DNA of 64,000 bases from CAIYRG01 sp964446945 (GCA_964446945.1 CAYUQO010000022.1:1-64000), one strand, 5' to 3'; numbered from the stretch's first letter, positions 26,929 to 35,980 are shown. Program-made: numbers and translations. The notes: a model not told the origin generated them from the sequence alone.

Positions 26929-27918
26929 ATGACCCGAAAACTATCCGTCGCATCGCAATCCTGGCCATTGAGACAGACTTTCCGGATTGCCCGCGGGGCG
27001 AAAAACGAAGCTGTTGTTGTGGTCGCGACGATCGAAGAGGGCGGTCACGCTGGCCACGGCGAATGTGTGCCCTATGCGCGTTACGGCGAAACTGTGGCGA
27101 GCGTGATCAGCCAGATCGAAAAACTCCGGCGGCGGGTTGAAGGGGGGATTTCGCGGCAGGATTTGCAGACGCTGCTTCCCGCGGGCGCGGCCCGCAACGC
27201 GCTCGACTGCGCGATGATCGACCTCGAAGCGAAAAAGACCGGCAGACCGGCATATGAGCTGCTCGGATTGCCGCCGCCTGCGCCGGTTCACACCACTTTC
27301 ACTCTCAGTGTCGACGAACCCGAAGCGATGGGAAATGCTGCCGCGGAGGCGGCCGCCAAAGGATACCGGCTGCTGAAGCTGAAAGTGGCGGGTGGCCAGG
27401 ATATCTCACGCGTCCAGGCTGTGCGCCGTGCTGCACCCGAAGCGCGCCTGATTGTGGATGCCAACGAGGGTTGGACACCGGAAGAATATGATGTGCTGGC
27501 GCCCGGGCTGGCAGAACTGGGGGTGGCCCTGATTGAACAACCTTTGAAAGCGGAGGAAGACGGCTATCTGGCCTGGACCGAAGCTCCGGTTCCGGTGTGC
27601 GCCGACGAAAGCTGTCACACCCGCGGCGACCTGGAGCGCATCCGCCGGCGCTATTCCCATATCAACGTCAAGCTCGACAAAGCCGGCGGATTGACCGAGG
27701 CGGTTGCACTTGCCCGCGAAGCCGCGGCGATCGGCCTTAAGCTCATGGTCGGCTGCATGGTTTCGACGTCCCTCGCGATGGCGCCGGCAACACTGCTGGC
27801 CGGATTGGCCGAATTTGTCGATCTCGACGGTCCGTTGCTGCTGGCGCGCGACCGCGATCCGGGATTGCAATACGACGCGGACACTCTGTATCCGGCGACA
27901 CGCCAGCTCTGGGGCTAA
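26929..27918 (+). CDS. L-Ala-D/L-Glu (dipeptide) epimerase, enolase superfamily
   Basis: Enolase-superfamily racemase of 329 residues from ATG 26929. Catalytic elements are in order: KLKVAGG (Lys pair), VDANEGW, IEQP, CADES for the three metal acids, then NVKLDKAGG with the second Lys and the dipeptide-epimerase GCMVSTSL. The family recycles murein peptides. It is divergent from the PQQ dehydrogenase. Relatives can act on other dipeptides, so specificity is tentative. Confidence 0.88.
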   Translation: MTRKLSVASQSWPLRQTFRIARGAKNEAVVVVATIEEGGHAGHGECVPYARYGETVASVISQIEKLRRRVEGGISRQDLQTLLPAGAARNALDCAMIDLEAKKTGRPAYELLGLPPPAPVHTTFTLSVDEPEAMGNAAAEAAAKGYRLLKLKVAGGQDISRVQAVRRAAPEARLIVDANEGWTPEEYDVLAPGLAELGVALIEQPLKAEEDGYLAWTEAPVPVCADESCHTRGDLERIRRRYSHINVKLDKAGGLTEAVALAREAAAIGLKLMVGCMVSTSLAMAPATLLAGLAEFVDLDGPLLLARDRDPGLQYDADTLYPATRQLWG

Positions 27919-28025
27919 GCGCGCATCGGGACCGGATGGCCGATGACGAAGCGATATGTTAAGCTCGTGCTCGCGTTAGCTGCCGTTTTGAGCACCCGAT
28001 ACTCGCGATGAGGAGGCGCGACATC

Positions 28026-28691
28026 ATGAACAAACGGATCATTCTCTCAGCCATTGCGGTAACACTTCTTGGATCCGCGGCCGTTTTTGCGGCCCAGGCG
28101 CCACAACATCCAATGACATTCTTTGTCGCCCGTGAAGTCCCGGGCACCGGCAACCTCGGCGGTCTCGCGGGGGCCGACGCGATTTGCCAGCAGCTCGCGA
28201 CCGGCGTCGGCGCAGGTAACCACACCTGGCACGCTTACCTCAGCACAGTCACCACGCCGAACGAAGTGGGCGTCAATGCCCGCGGACGCATCGGGCCGGG
28301 ACCCTGGTACAATGCGAAGGGCCAGCTGATTGCGGCGAGTGTCGCCGATCTGCATGGCGATGTTCAGCGCGACCGCAATGCCATCCGCAAGGATTCGTCG
28401 CTGGACGAGCACGGCATGCCGATCAATGGCGTGGGCGACATGCCGAATGAGCACGACATGATGACCGGCTCTGATTCCGACGGGCGTGCGCTTCCGTTGG
28501 GTCCCGCGGACGTGACCTGCAACAATTGGACCTCTGATCAGGCGAATGCCAGGACGATGCTCGGGCATTCTGACCGGCAGGGTGGCGGCAACGTCTCGTG
28601 GAATGCGGCCCATATGAGCCGCGACTGCACCAAGGCTGGGCTGATCGCCACCGGCGGTGCAGGGCATTTCTACTGCTTTGCCATCAACTGA
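28026..28691 (+). CDS. Secreted lectin-like protein (endostatin/NC10-like fold)
   Basis: A 221-residue exported protein. ATG at 28026 is preceded by GAGGAGG, and the signal ends SAAVFAAQA. The mature part opens FFVAREVPGTGNLGGLAGADAICQQLA and contains WHAYLSTV, PWYNAKGQLIA, CNNWTS, GHSDR and a terminal HFYCFAIN. This is the layout of a C-type-lectin/endostatin-like domain seen in bacterial secreted proteins. Cys residues are positioned for disulfides. Ligand unknown. It is followed by a strong terminator. Confidence 0.7.
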   Translation: MNKRIILSAIAVTLLGSAAVFAAQAPQHPMTFFVAREVPGTGNLGGLAGADAICQQLATGVGAGNHTWHAYLSTVTTPNEVGVNARGRIGPGPWYNAKGQLIAASVADLHGDVQRDRNAIRKDSSLDEHGMPINGVGDMPNEHDMMTGSDSDGRALPLGPADVTCNNWTSDQANARTMLGHSDRQGGGNVSWNAAHMSRDCTKAGLIATGGAGHFYCFAIN

Positions 28692-28718
28692 CCGGAATCC
28701 TCCGGCACAGTGTTTGAA

Positions 28719-28749
28719 GAAGGCCCGGGTGATCCGGGCCTTCTTTTTT
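28719..28749 (+). terminator. Rho-independent terminator after the lectin-like gene
   Basis: Ten-base arms (28719-28728/28734-28743) with a 5-base loop are followed by TTTTTT. It lies 28 bases after the stop of the lectin-like gene and before tRNA-Arg. Confidence 0.92.
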
Positions 28750-28823
28750 GCGGCGGCTGCGATGGTGCGGCAGGATTTTGTCCTGCCGCAGAATGCGCTA
28801 ATGCATTACTCTCCGATTGCGCT

Positions 28824-28900
28824 GCACCCGTAGCTCAGCTGGATAGAGTGCTGCCCTCCGAAGGCAGAGGTCACAGGTTCGAATCCTGTCGGGTGCGCCA
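28824..28900 (+). tRNA. tRNA-Arg (anticodon CCG)
   Basis: Complete cloverleaf of 77 bases: acceptor GCACCCG/CGGGTGC, D-arm AGCTCAGCTGGATAGAGT, anticodon loop CTCCGAA reading CCG (codon CGG), T-arm GGTTCGAATCC, discriminator G and encoded CCA. Confidence 0.97.
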
Positions 28901-29252
28901 CCAAATCAAACACACAACGTACAGAGTGCGCTTGGCGCGCTTTGTTCTCCTGCCTCCACACCACGCAGGGCAGTAGCCTACCCGTGACAGCCGCGGAGTA
29001 GGGCGGACTCAAATCCCTTTGTGGAAGTCTATTCGGCGGTTCGCTGACCGCTTCGGCAGCGCGTCAGGAACCTGGCAGCAATCCCATTTCGCCACTGAAT
29101 GACTGGGCGGATGAACTGGCGTGGCGGTGCCCTCCAGGAGCTTCGCCAAGCCGGAAAGGCAGCTCTGTGACAAGGCTGTGACCGCAGCCGCCAAATTGGA
29201 TGAACGGCGTTTTAAAACACGTTCTGTTTCACGGAAGGCCGCGGAGGGATCG
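28901..29252. other. Gene-free spacer after tRNA-Arg
   Basis: About 350 bases with no convincing gene. I looked for a partial copy of the tRNA 3' end that would mark an integration site and for integrase remnants, and saw neither. Confidence 0.5.
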
Positions 29253-29657
29253 ATGTTTAATAAAATATTAATCGGCTGTGTAATGATGATCGTAGCGGGA
29301 TGTGCCGGCAATGACGCGCCAGCCGGTTCCGCGGCAACATCACGCGCTCCATCAATGCCAGACCATTACATCGTGTTCTTTGAACCCACGGCATCACAGC
29401 TGGATTCCGAAGGTCAGGCGATTGTCCGCGAGGCCGTCGCCGGGATCGAAGAACGGATGCCGTCGAAGGTTGAAATCGTGGTGCCGGCCAAAGGAGCCGG
29501 CGAGTTCGAAATGGCCCAAAGCCGTTACGCAGCGATCCGAAACCTCATGTCCACATCCGGCATGGATGCTGCCATGGATTCTCGTGTGGCTCTGGCTTCA
29601 GGGGGTACCAATCTGCCCGGCGCTGACGACCGCGCAGAAATCCGGCTCATTCCATAG
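29253..29657 (+). CDS. Small lipoprotein with OmpA-like domain
   Basis: A 134-residue predicted lipoprotein. ATG at 29253 has GGAGGGA just upstream, and the signal ends MMIVAGC. The mature part resembles a short OmpA_C/peptidoglycan-binding fold: YIVFFEPTASQLDSEGQAIVREAV, a middle ERMPSKVEIVVPAKGAGEF and a terminal DDRAEIRLIP, although the usual NxxLSxxRA motif is altered to FEMAQSRYAAIRNLM. It may bind the cell wall. No operon partner. Confidence 0.65.
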   Translation: MFNKILIGCVMMIVAGCAGNDAPAGSAATSRAPSMPDHYIVFFEPTASQLDSEGQAIVREAVAGIEERMPSKVEIVVPAKGAGEFEMAQSRYAAIRNLMSTSGMDAAMDSRVALASGGTNLPGADDRAEIRLIP

Positions 29658-29706
29658 CGTGCACCGAAATTATCGGATGCAGATAAAAGCCGGGCCGGGT
29701 GGTAAG

Positions 29707-29940
29707 TCAGCCAGGTTTTTCTGATCGGTGCGCCATGACACGCAACCTGTCGCGGTCGGCAATATGAAGCGACAATAACTCCTGAAATTGAGCCAGAAGA
29801 CGCTTCGCCCCTGCCGGGTCGTGTCCGAGGCCCTCGAGTCGGGAGATGATCCGAGTCTGGTGCGCGATATTTTCTTCGGACTGTCTGATCCGGCGCTCAG
29901 CTTTCGCGAGAAGATGTTTGCCGTCTTTCGTCCGGATCAT
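29707..29940 (-). CDS. Small helical conserved protein
   Basis: A 77-residue protein from ATG 29940. It is almost entirely helical and charged: KAERRIRQSEENIAHQTRIISRLEGLGHDPAGAKRLLAQFQELLSLHIADRDRLR. The layout matches a widespread alphaproteobacterial small protein of unknown function that I recognise only by pattern. A longer reading starts at 30003. Confidence 0.6.
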   Translation of the reverse strand: MIRTKDGKHLLAKAERRIRQSEENIAHQTRIISRLEGLGHDPAGAKRLLAQFQELLSLHIADRDRLRVMAHRSEKPG

Positions 29941-30163
29941 GCACGGACCGTAGCATCCGGCCGGGCGGCCTGAAACCTCCGTGATAGCTTGCCTGTGCCG
30001 CACAGGATCGCGCCGGGTCTATGCGTCGGCCGGTGTTGCAGTCGATCGGCACGTCCCGACGTTCGCCGCAGACTCCGGGAGAGCGCAAGCCGACGATATA
30101 TTTTGAACCTGCCGCGCCGCTGTGCCGCTTTGAAATCGGTCTCATTTTCTGAGAGAGACACTT

Positions 30164-30415
30164 ATGCCGCGTAAACCGGAAAACGCACCACGCAAACGGC
30201 CCAGCCGGCCCGCGACAGGCCAAAATTCAATGACGGCAATCCGCCTCGGCCCCGACATGCGTGTCCGCCTCGACGAATGGGCTAAGGAAAACCGATTGAA
30301 TTCCCGCTCAGAAGCGATCAGGCGGCTGATCGAGCAGGGGCTCAACGCCGGCAACTTGCCAGATGAACCGAATCCCGTCGCGCAGCCGGCAAAGCCGCCG
30401 CGCAGACGGAAATGA
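30164..30415 (+). CDS. Ribbon-helix-helix DNA-binding protein
   Basis: An 83-residue protein with basic tails. The core SMTAIRLGPDMRVRLDEWAKENRLNSRSEAIRRLIEQGL is a CopG/MetJ-type ribbon-helix-helix: a beta strand (TAIRL) followed by two helices. No toxin gene follows; the next gene encodes a membrane protein. It may be a stand-alone regulator. Confidence 0.75.
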   Translation: MPRKPENAPRKRPSRPATGQNSMTAIRLGPDMRVRLDEWAKENRLNSRSEAIRRLIEQGLNAGNLPDEPNPVAQPAKPPRRRK

Positions 30416-30431
30416 CGGGAATGAAGATCGG

Positions 30432-30860
30432 ATGACTGCGGTAAACGACGTTCTTCTTTGGCTGCATCTTCTCGGACTTGCCATGGGCGTTGGGGTCGGA
30501 ATCGCGATGTCCCGCGTCGGGCCGGGGCTACTGGCCGCGGGTCCGCACGAACGGGGACGGCTCTGGCCTCTGCACAAATTCCTCGCGCGGGTGATCACTG
30601 CCGGACTCGTGATACTTCTGGTCACCGGACCTCTGATGTTGTGGCTGAAATTCGGGGGCGCCGCCGGACTGGGGTGGCCGTTCTCGGTCAAGATGTTTTT
30701 TGTTGCCGCCACGGTGGTTTTTATTGTGCTGGGGCGCTGGGCCGCCGCCCGCCTTCAACGGGGTGACGAAGCCGCCGCGAAATTGATGTCCGTCAGCGGA
30801 CCGCTGACAGGAGTTTCGGCGCTGCTCGCAATGCTGTTCGCGGTGATCGCTTTTAACTGA
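30432..30860 (+). CDS. Conserved four-helix membrane protein
   Basis: A 142-residue protein with four hydrophobic segments: VLLWLHLLGLAMGVGVGI, FLARVITAGLVILLVTGPLML, FSVKMFFVAATVVFIVLG and SALLAMLFAVIAF. An N-terminal His in the first helix and the short loops recall small cytochrome-like membrane proteins, but no heme pair is certain. It starts 17 bases after the ribbon-helix-helix gene. Function unknown. Confidence 0.65.
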   Translation: MTAVNDVLLWLHLLGLAMGVGVGIAMSRVGPGLLAAGPHERGRLWPLHKFLARVITAGLVILLVTGPLMLWLKFGGAAGLGWPFSVKMFFVAATVVFIVLGRWAAARLQRGDEAAAKLMSVSGPLTGVSALLAMLFAVIAFN

Positions 30861-30869
30861 CTGCGGAGA

Positions 30870-31715
30870 TCAGAAGTCGGGTTTCTCTGCCACCGGCGTA
30901 CCGAAATCGAAATCGAAGTGGTTCGAGTTGTTTTCGGAGCAGACGTCTTCTTCGAAAACACGATTCACACGATCATACTGCCGCAGCGCCTGCCACGGCT
31001 GATTGAACGTGTCTGGATCGTCGATGGTCATCAGGATTTCCAGCTTGGTGCCGTTCTCGATCAGCCGCCAGCGTTCGGTAACATGCAATTTGCCGGTGTG
31101 CGGCGTGCGATAATTGTCGATGAACGTCTTGTCGTTCATCGCAATCGTGTCGACGACCAGCGTATCGCCTTCGTAATGGCCGACCGAATCTCCGTACCAG
31201 GATGGTTTTGGATTGGCAGTATGGGGCACGTTCAACAGGATGTGCCGCACTTCATTGTTGCCGCTGAAGATCATCGTGACCTCCCTCGGCGATTGCAGGA
31301 TGGACAAAGCCCCGCCGAGGAGCACATCAAATCCCGGAACACCACCGGGCTTGCAGGACGAACGCGCGGTGTAGGCGAACTTTCCGCCGAGCACTTCGTC
31401 ATTGTCCTTCTTCATCACGTCTTTCGCCCACTGCTTCAGATTGGGGTTGCTGATGTCGCCGATGCGCTGGGTCGGCTGTTGTCCCGGTGTGCCGTTGGGA
31501 ATGTAGCGATAGGCTGGGTCCTGCGTGATTGGTTGTGGCGAGCCCGGGACGGGAAGCAGCGCGCCAATGCCGATCCCCACCCACGCCGTTTGCGCGGTAA
31601 GCGAGAAATTCGGCGGCGCGTCCGCTCCCCTCGCCTGCCTCGATTCCGCTATCCCGACGAGCATCACAAACACGCCCAGCGACACCAACTGCCATTTCCC
31701 GCGATTTTTACTCAT
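30870..31715 (-). CDS. Secreted protein, family A (paralogue 1)
   Basis: A 281-residue exported protein of a family represented three times in this window (also 39958-40863 and 54077-54943). After a signal peptide come the shared blocks PVPGSPQPIT, ISNPNLKQWAKD, CKPGGVPG, LQSPREVTMIF, VGHYEGDTLVVDTI, FIDNYRTPHTGKLHV and LEILMTIDDPDTF. It ends in PDF. The mature protein is rich in beta-type sequence and has one Cys in a C-x-PG-x-PG-like motif. I do not recognise a characterised member. Confidence 0.75.
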   Translation of the reverse strand: MSKNRGKWQLVSLGVFVMLVGIAESRQARGADAPPNFSLTAQTAWVGIGIGALLPVPGSPQPITQDPAYRYIPNGTPGQQPTQRIGDISNPNLKQWAKDVMKKDNDEVLGGKFAYTARSSCKPGGVPGFDVLLGGALSILQSPREVTMIFSGNNEVRHILLNVPHTANPKPSWYGDSVGHYEGDTLVVDTIAMNDKTFIDNYRTPHTGKLHVTERWRLIENGTKLEILMTIDDPDTFNQPWQALRQYDRVNRVFEEDVCSENNSNHFDFDFGTPVAEKPDF

Positions 31716-31827
31716 GGCTTGCCTCCGCCGTACATTTTACGCTTTTCCCGCGGAGCTTCGAACTTAAAATGAAACCGCTGCCGCATTAGCTGACAGTGCG
31801 GCGCGGAAATCCCATTGCGAGAACCTG

Positions 31828-32256
31828 ATGGCTCCCATATCACCTCTAACAGCTTTAAGCGGCGGATTGTTGATCGGTCTCGCGGCAGCTCTTTTTTTGA
31901 TGTTGTCGGGCCGGATTGCCGGGGTCAGCGGCCTCGCAGCGACCGCGGCGCGAATTGGATCCGGAAGCACGCCCTGGATTCAGGCGGTCTGCTTTGTGGT
32001 CGGGCTTCCGATCGGCGCCTGGCTGGTCATGCGCTTCACTCATCACTCTGATATTGTTGTGAGCTCGTCGATCCCACGCCTTGTTGCCGGCGGGCTTCTG
32101 GTCGGACTCGGTACGAGGATCGCCAATGGCTGCACCAGCGGCCATGGTGTATGCGGCGTCGCCCGGCTGTCCCCGCGATCCCTCGCCGCAACCGCGACTT
32201 TCGTGGGGATCGGCATCGCGACCGTGTTCGTCACCCGCCACATGATCGGAGCATAG
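31828..32256 (+). CDS. YeeE/YedE-family transporter, N-terminal half protein
   Basis: A 142-residue membrane protein with four hydrophobic segments and the family motif GTRIANGCTSGHGVCG, whose Cys takes part in sulfur-compound transport in TsuA/YedE proteins. It is the first part of a two-gene version of YeeE: the second half follows 3 bases later. Confidence 0.85.
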   Translation: MAPISPLTALSGGLLIGLAAALFLMLSGRIAGVSGLAATAARIGSGSTPWIQAVCFVVGLPIGAWLVMRFTHHSDIVVSSSIPRLVAGGLLVGLGTRIANGCTSGHGVCGVARLSPRSLAATATFVGIGIATVFVTRHMIGA

Positions 32257-32259
32257 GCG

Positions 32260-32706
32260 ATGCGTGCTGTCCTCACGGCTATCGTCGTCGGAATCCTGTT
32301 CGGTGCGGGGCTCGCGCTTTCGGACATGATCAATCCGGCCCGCGTGCTTGGATTTCTCGACATCGCCGGAGCATGGGATCCAACGCTTGCCTTTGTCATG
32401 GTGGGCGCAGTGATTCCGGCAGCCGCGGCGTTCGCCATCCGGCCGCGATTGAGCAGGCCGGTCTACGGCAGCAAATTCTTCATTCCCGAGAATAGCAGCA
32501 CGGACGTCAGGCTCTTGACCGGCGCAGCCATCTTCGGCGCAGGCTGGGGACTGGTCGGGTTCTGCCCCGGCCCGGCAATCGCCGGATTAAGCCTCGGCAT
32601 GTGGCAGCCATGGTTGTTCGTCGCAGCGATGCTGGCCGGAATGGCGATTGAACGCCTGGTCCCGACCGGTTTTTCGTGGCGAAGAGCGCCTGGTCAGTCC
32701 GGCTGA
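32260..32706 (+). CDS. YeeE/YedE-family transporter, C-terminal half protein
   Basis: A 148-residue membrane protein with the paired half-motif GWGLVGFCPGPAIAG. NPARVLGFLDIAGAWDPTLAFVMVG is the typical first-half block of this subunit. Together with the preceding gene it makes a complete thiosulfate/sulfur-type transporter. The split is common in proteobacteria, so it is not read as a frameshift. Confidence 0.85.
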   Translation: MRAVLTAIVVGILFGAGLALSDMINPARVLGFLDIAGAWDPTLAFVMVGAVIPAAAAFAIRPRLSRPVYGSKFFIPENSSTDVRLLTGAAIFGAGWGLVGFCPGPAIAGLSLGMWQPWLFVAAMLAGMAIERLVPTGFSWRRAPGQSG

Positions 32707-32724
32707 GATTGCCGGCGAATCGGT

Positions 32725-33441
32725 TCAGCCGACCGGCCGCGGAAAAAGCCGGTCGCTTCGTCCCATCACCCAATAGGCCAGCAAACCCTCCCATTCGTGT
32801 GCGGCAGTCTCCAGTTTGTCGAGATTGTCCGTGAATTGCAGAGAAATTCTCGCGAGGCCGGCGTGATAACCGGAGGGCCACGGAATCAATGGCCAGCCGA
32901 TTTTTCCGGCCACGCCCATGGCACGAGGGATATGGTATGCGTCAGTCACAAGAACCCAGCTTTCGGGCTTGCGCGGTTTAACCAGCGCATAAGTCAAATT
33001 CAGATTTTCCCAGGTATTCCGTGCGCGACCTTCGATCATGGTCCGGCCCGGATCCAGCCCAAGCTGCTGAAATGCGGTGCGCCCGGCATTCGCATCGACA
33101 TCGGAAAACACAATTCGCGCGCGGGGATACTGTCTGGCGAGTGCGGCCAATGACAAAAAACGCTCGGGATTGTCCGCGCCGCCTCCGGGCACGAATATGC
33201 CATCGACAGACGGCGGCAATTGGGGCCGCGGGAATCGTCTTTCTAGTGGCGCCAGCGCCCATCGCCCAACGGGCAACAACAGCAACATCGCAACGATCGC
33301 TGCACCGGCAATTGCCGAATTGCGGATCAGTGCGCGCCGGCTGGTCGCGCAGATGACGAAAATCACAATCAACAGGATTGCGAGCAGATTGCCGGGCTGG
33401 AGGACCGGACCAAAAATTCGCGAGGCTTGGAAAAAATCCAC
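32725..33441 (-). CDS. YdcF/ElyC family (DUF218) protein
   Basis: A 238-residue protein with two N-terminal membrane segments (LLAILLIVIFVICA, AGAAIVAMLLLLPVG) and a periplasmic DUF218 domain. The conserved blocks are GIFVPGGG, ARIVFSDVDANAG, ARNTWENL, SWVLVTDAYHIPRAMG and WPLIPWP. Family members act in envelope polysaccharide or undecaprenyl-phosphate metabolism. The start is GTG at 33441. It converges on the YeeE pair. Confidence 0.82.
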   Translation of the reverse strand: MDFFQASRIFGPVLQPGNLLAILLIVIFVICATSRRALIRNSAIAGAAIVAMLLLLPVGRWALAPLERRFPRPQLPPSVDGIFVPGGGADNPERFLSLAALARQYPRARIVFSDVDANAGRTAFQQLGLDPGRTMIEGRARNTWENLNLTYALVKPRKPESWVLVTDAYHIPRAMGVAGKIGWPLIPWPSGYHAGLARISLQFTDNLDKLETAAHEWEGLLAYWVMGRSDRLFPRPVG

Positions 33442-33525
33442 GCGGGCTTATCGCAGGTTGAGGGCGTAGTTTGCATATCAGAAGGCCGCCGCCGCGCAAT
33501 ATCCGGAGGAAAACCGGCGTCCGGC

Positions 33526-34659
33526 TTAAAGAGTCGAAACTGCTCCGTAAACGGCAGCGATCACCTGATCAACTTCCTCATCCTGCAGTTCTGCATGCAA
33601 AGGTAACCGCAGCAAAGTCTGGGCGACGCGATCAGTGACCGGCATCGGAGTGGCCGTGCGGCCAAACCGGCGTCCCGCGGGAGCGGAATGGAGCGGGACG
33701 TAATGGGTATGGCATTCCACGCCGGCCGCCTCGAGATACCGGTGCGTCTTGCGGGCCGCGTCTGGCGTGGGAAGCAGGATGTAATAAATGTGACCGTTGG
33801 GCGGAGCGTCGGCAGCCGGATGGGGGCGGCCGAGCAGGCCATCGCGCTCGGCGGCTGCAAACCCGTCCTGATAGTGTTTCCAGATCGCAACCCGGCGCGC
33901 CGTAATCGCGTCAGCGTCTTCGAGCTGCGCCAGAAGCAATGCCGCACTCATTTCTCCGGGCAGATAGGAAGAGCCGAAATCCAGCCATTCGTATTTTCCC
34001 ACTTTGCCGTTGAAGTAGGCCGTCCGGTTGGTCCCCTTTTCCCGCAATATATGTGCGCGTTCGAGCAAGTGCTGATCATTGATAATCAGCGCTCCGCCTT
34101 CGCCCGATACGAGATTTTTCGATTCGTGAAAACTCAGGCATCCGAGCGCGCCGAACGTCCCGAGAGGTTTGGCTTTGTATCGCGACAGATGCGCCTGGGC
34201 GGCGTCTTCGATCACGATAAGACTGTGCGCTTCGGCGAAGCTCAAAATCGCATTCATCTCACAGCCGGCCCCGGCATAATGCACAGCAACAATCGCTTTG
34301 GTCCGCGGACTCAATGCCTGATCCAGCAGGGTCTCATCGAGATTGAGTGTATCTGCGCGAACATCGACGAAAACCGGAGTTGCGCCGCGCAGGACGAAGG
34401 CATTGGCTGTCGACGGGAATGTGTAAGACGGCAAAATGACTTCGCTGTCCGGACCGATCTCCGCCAGGAGGGCGCTCATTTCGAGAGCAGCCGTGCAGGA
34501 ATGCGTCAATAATGCAGGCGACCCAAGCTCGCGCTGGAGCCACTCGTGGCAACACCTGGTGAATGGCCCATCGCCAGCCAGCTGCCGGCTTTCCAAGCTC
34601 TTCCGAACATAGGAGAGGGCTTTTGAATCAATGCGCGGTTTTGCAAATTCGATCGCCAA
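33526..34659 (-). CDS. wecE: DegT/WecE-type dTDP-4-amino-4,6-dideoxygalactose transaminase
   Basis: PLP-dependent sugar aminotransferase of 377 residues. Similarity to enterobacterial WecE/RffA is close: GDGPFTRCCHEWLQ, LTHSCTAALEMSALL, LPSYTFPSTANAFVLRGA, EDAAQAHLSRYKAKPLGT and SFHESKN with the PLP Lys181. The start is TTG at 34659. No other nucleotide-sugar or glycan gene is nearby, so it is an isolated member of a pathway encoded elsewhere. Confidence 0.9.
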   Translation of the reverse strand: MAIEFAKPRIDSKALSYVRKSLESRQLAGDGPFTRCCHEWLQRELGSPALLTHSCTAALEMSALLAEIGPDSEVILPSYTFPSTANAFVLRGATPVFVDVRADTLNLDETLLDQALSPRTKAIVAVHYAGAGCEMNAILSFAEAHSLIVIEDAAQAHLSRYKAKPLGTFGALGCLSFHESKNLVSGEGGALIINDQHLLERAHILREKGTNRTAYFNGKVGKYEWLDFGSSYLPGEMSAALLLAQLEDADAITARRVAIWKHYQDGFAAAERDGLLGRPHPAADAPPNGHIYYILLPTPDAARKTHRYLEAAGVECHTHYVPLHSAPAGRRFGRTATPMPVTDRVAQTLLRLPLHAELQDEEVDQVIAAVYGAVSTL

Positions 34660-34808
34660 CTTACGCCCACCACCCCTAAAGCGTTATCCGCCAAAGTGGT
34701 TATATGCCGCCACCGGCTCTTCTGGTCAATTTGGCGGCAGGTCATCATGCTTCTGCACGGTCCAGACAAGGGCGGCAAGAGTGCAGGTTGTTATTGGGGC
34801 GTCGATCT

Positions 34809-35972
34809 ATGGCGGAAAATGAATTCGTTGTTCTCGGCCTCGGCGCCATGGGCAGCGCCGCGGCCTTCCAGCTTGCCAGGCGCGGGCGCGACGTGCTCGC
34901 GATCGACCAGTTTTCTCCGCCGCACATCCACGGGTCATCGCACGGTGAAACGCGGATCACGCGCTGTGCTATCGGCGAAGCTCCTTATTATTCGCCACTG
35001 GCGCTGCGCTCGCATGAGATCTGGCGTGAGATCGAAGCCGAAACCGGCGCCAGTCTGCTGACGATCACGGGTGGGCTGATTCTTTCCAGTCCCGCCCGCA
35101 CGGCACGTCTGCATGTCGATGATTTTTTTGCCAACACCGTTGCCGCGGCCCGGCGATATGGCATCGCGCATGAACTTCTCGACACGGCAGAAATCCGCCG
35201 GCGCTTTCCGCAATTCCTCGTGCGCTATGGTGAGCAGGGCTACTTCGAACCCGGTGCGGGATTCTTGAGGCCGGAAGCCTGCATTTCCGCGCAACTTCAA
35301 CTCGCACAGCGATTCGGCGCGCAAGTCCGCACCGGTGAACGCGTGCTTGGGTTCGAGCCGCTAGCCGATGGCGTGCTCGTGCATACAGTGCGTGAAACAA
35401 TCCGGACAAAGAAACTTATCCTGAGCGCCGGGCCCTGGCTGCCGCAATTCATCGGCGCGCAATTCAGCGCTCCGTTCCGCATCCTCAGGCAGGTCCTGTA
35501 CTGGTTCGATGTCTATGATATCCGCGCCTATGTGCCGGAAAACTGTCCGGTCTATATCTGGGAATTACAGGGTCCCGAGCAGGCGATTTACGGTTTCCCT
35601 GCCATTGACGGACCGGCCGGCGGAATCAAAATCGCGACCGCGCAATATGAAAACACGACCACGCCGGAAACTGTCGAACGCGACGTTTCGGCGGCGGAAG
35701 TTTCCGCCATCCATCGCGTGATCGCGCCGTTCTTCGCCGGGCTCACCGGCCATTGCGTCAAGGCGGTCACCTGTCTCTACACCCAGACGCCGGATTCCGG
35801 ATTCGTCATTGGTCCGCACCCCGAGTCCGAACGCGTGATCATAGCCTCGCCCTGCTCCGGGCATGGTTTCAAACATTCGGCTGCCATCGGCGAATTGCTC
35901 GCCGACATTGCCACCGGCACGACTCCGTGTATCGACCTCTCACCTTTCTCCCTAACGCGTTTCCTACAGTGA
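34809..35972 (+). CDS. Sarcosine oxidase / N-methyl-L-tryptophan oxidase family flavoenzyme
   Basis: FAD-dependent amine oxidase of 387 residues. It has the dinucleotide motif VVLGLGAMGSAAA, the SSHGETRITR substrate loop, and Cys322 in TCLYTQTPD, which matches the covalent-FAD Cys of monomeric sarcosine oxidase. SPCSGHGFKHSAAIGE is the C-terminal FAD block. ATG 34809 is used; a longer reading has no support. It is divergent from the aminotransferase gene. Substrate among N-methyl amino acids is not fixed. Confidence 0.88.
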   Translation: MAENEFVVLGLGAMGSAAAFQLARRGRDVLAIDQFSPPHIHGSSHGETRITRCAIGEAPYYSPLALRSHEIWREIEAETGASLLTITGGLILSSPARTARLHVDDFFANTVAAARRYGIAHELLDTAEIRRRFPQFLVRYGEQGYFEPGAGFLRPEACISAQLQLAQRFGAQVRTGERVLGFEPLADGVLVHTVRETIRTKKLILSAGPWLPQFIGAQFSAPFRILRQVLYWFDVYDIRAYVPENCPVYIWELQGPEQAIYGFPAIDGPAGGIKIATAQYENTTTPETVERDVSAAEVSAIHRVIAPFFAGLTGHCVKAVTCLYTQTPDSGFVIGPHPESERVIIASPCSGHGFKHSAAIGELLADIATGTTPCIDLSPFSLTRFLQ

Positions 35973-35980
35973 TTTCCCGT

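Noticed and set aside
28824..29252. Integration site at tRNA-Arg
   Set aside because: No repeated tRNA 3' end and no integrase or phage gene nearby.
30164..30860. Toxin-antitoxin pair (ribbon-helix-helix plus next gene)
   Set aside because: The downstream product is a four-helix membrane protein without toxin features; no RelE, ParE or VapC type partner.
31828..32706. Frameshifted single yeeE gene
   Set aside because: Both halves have full domain boundaries, own starts and different half-motifs; the two-gene form is common in this family.
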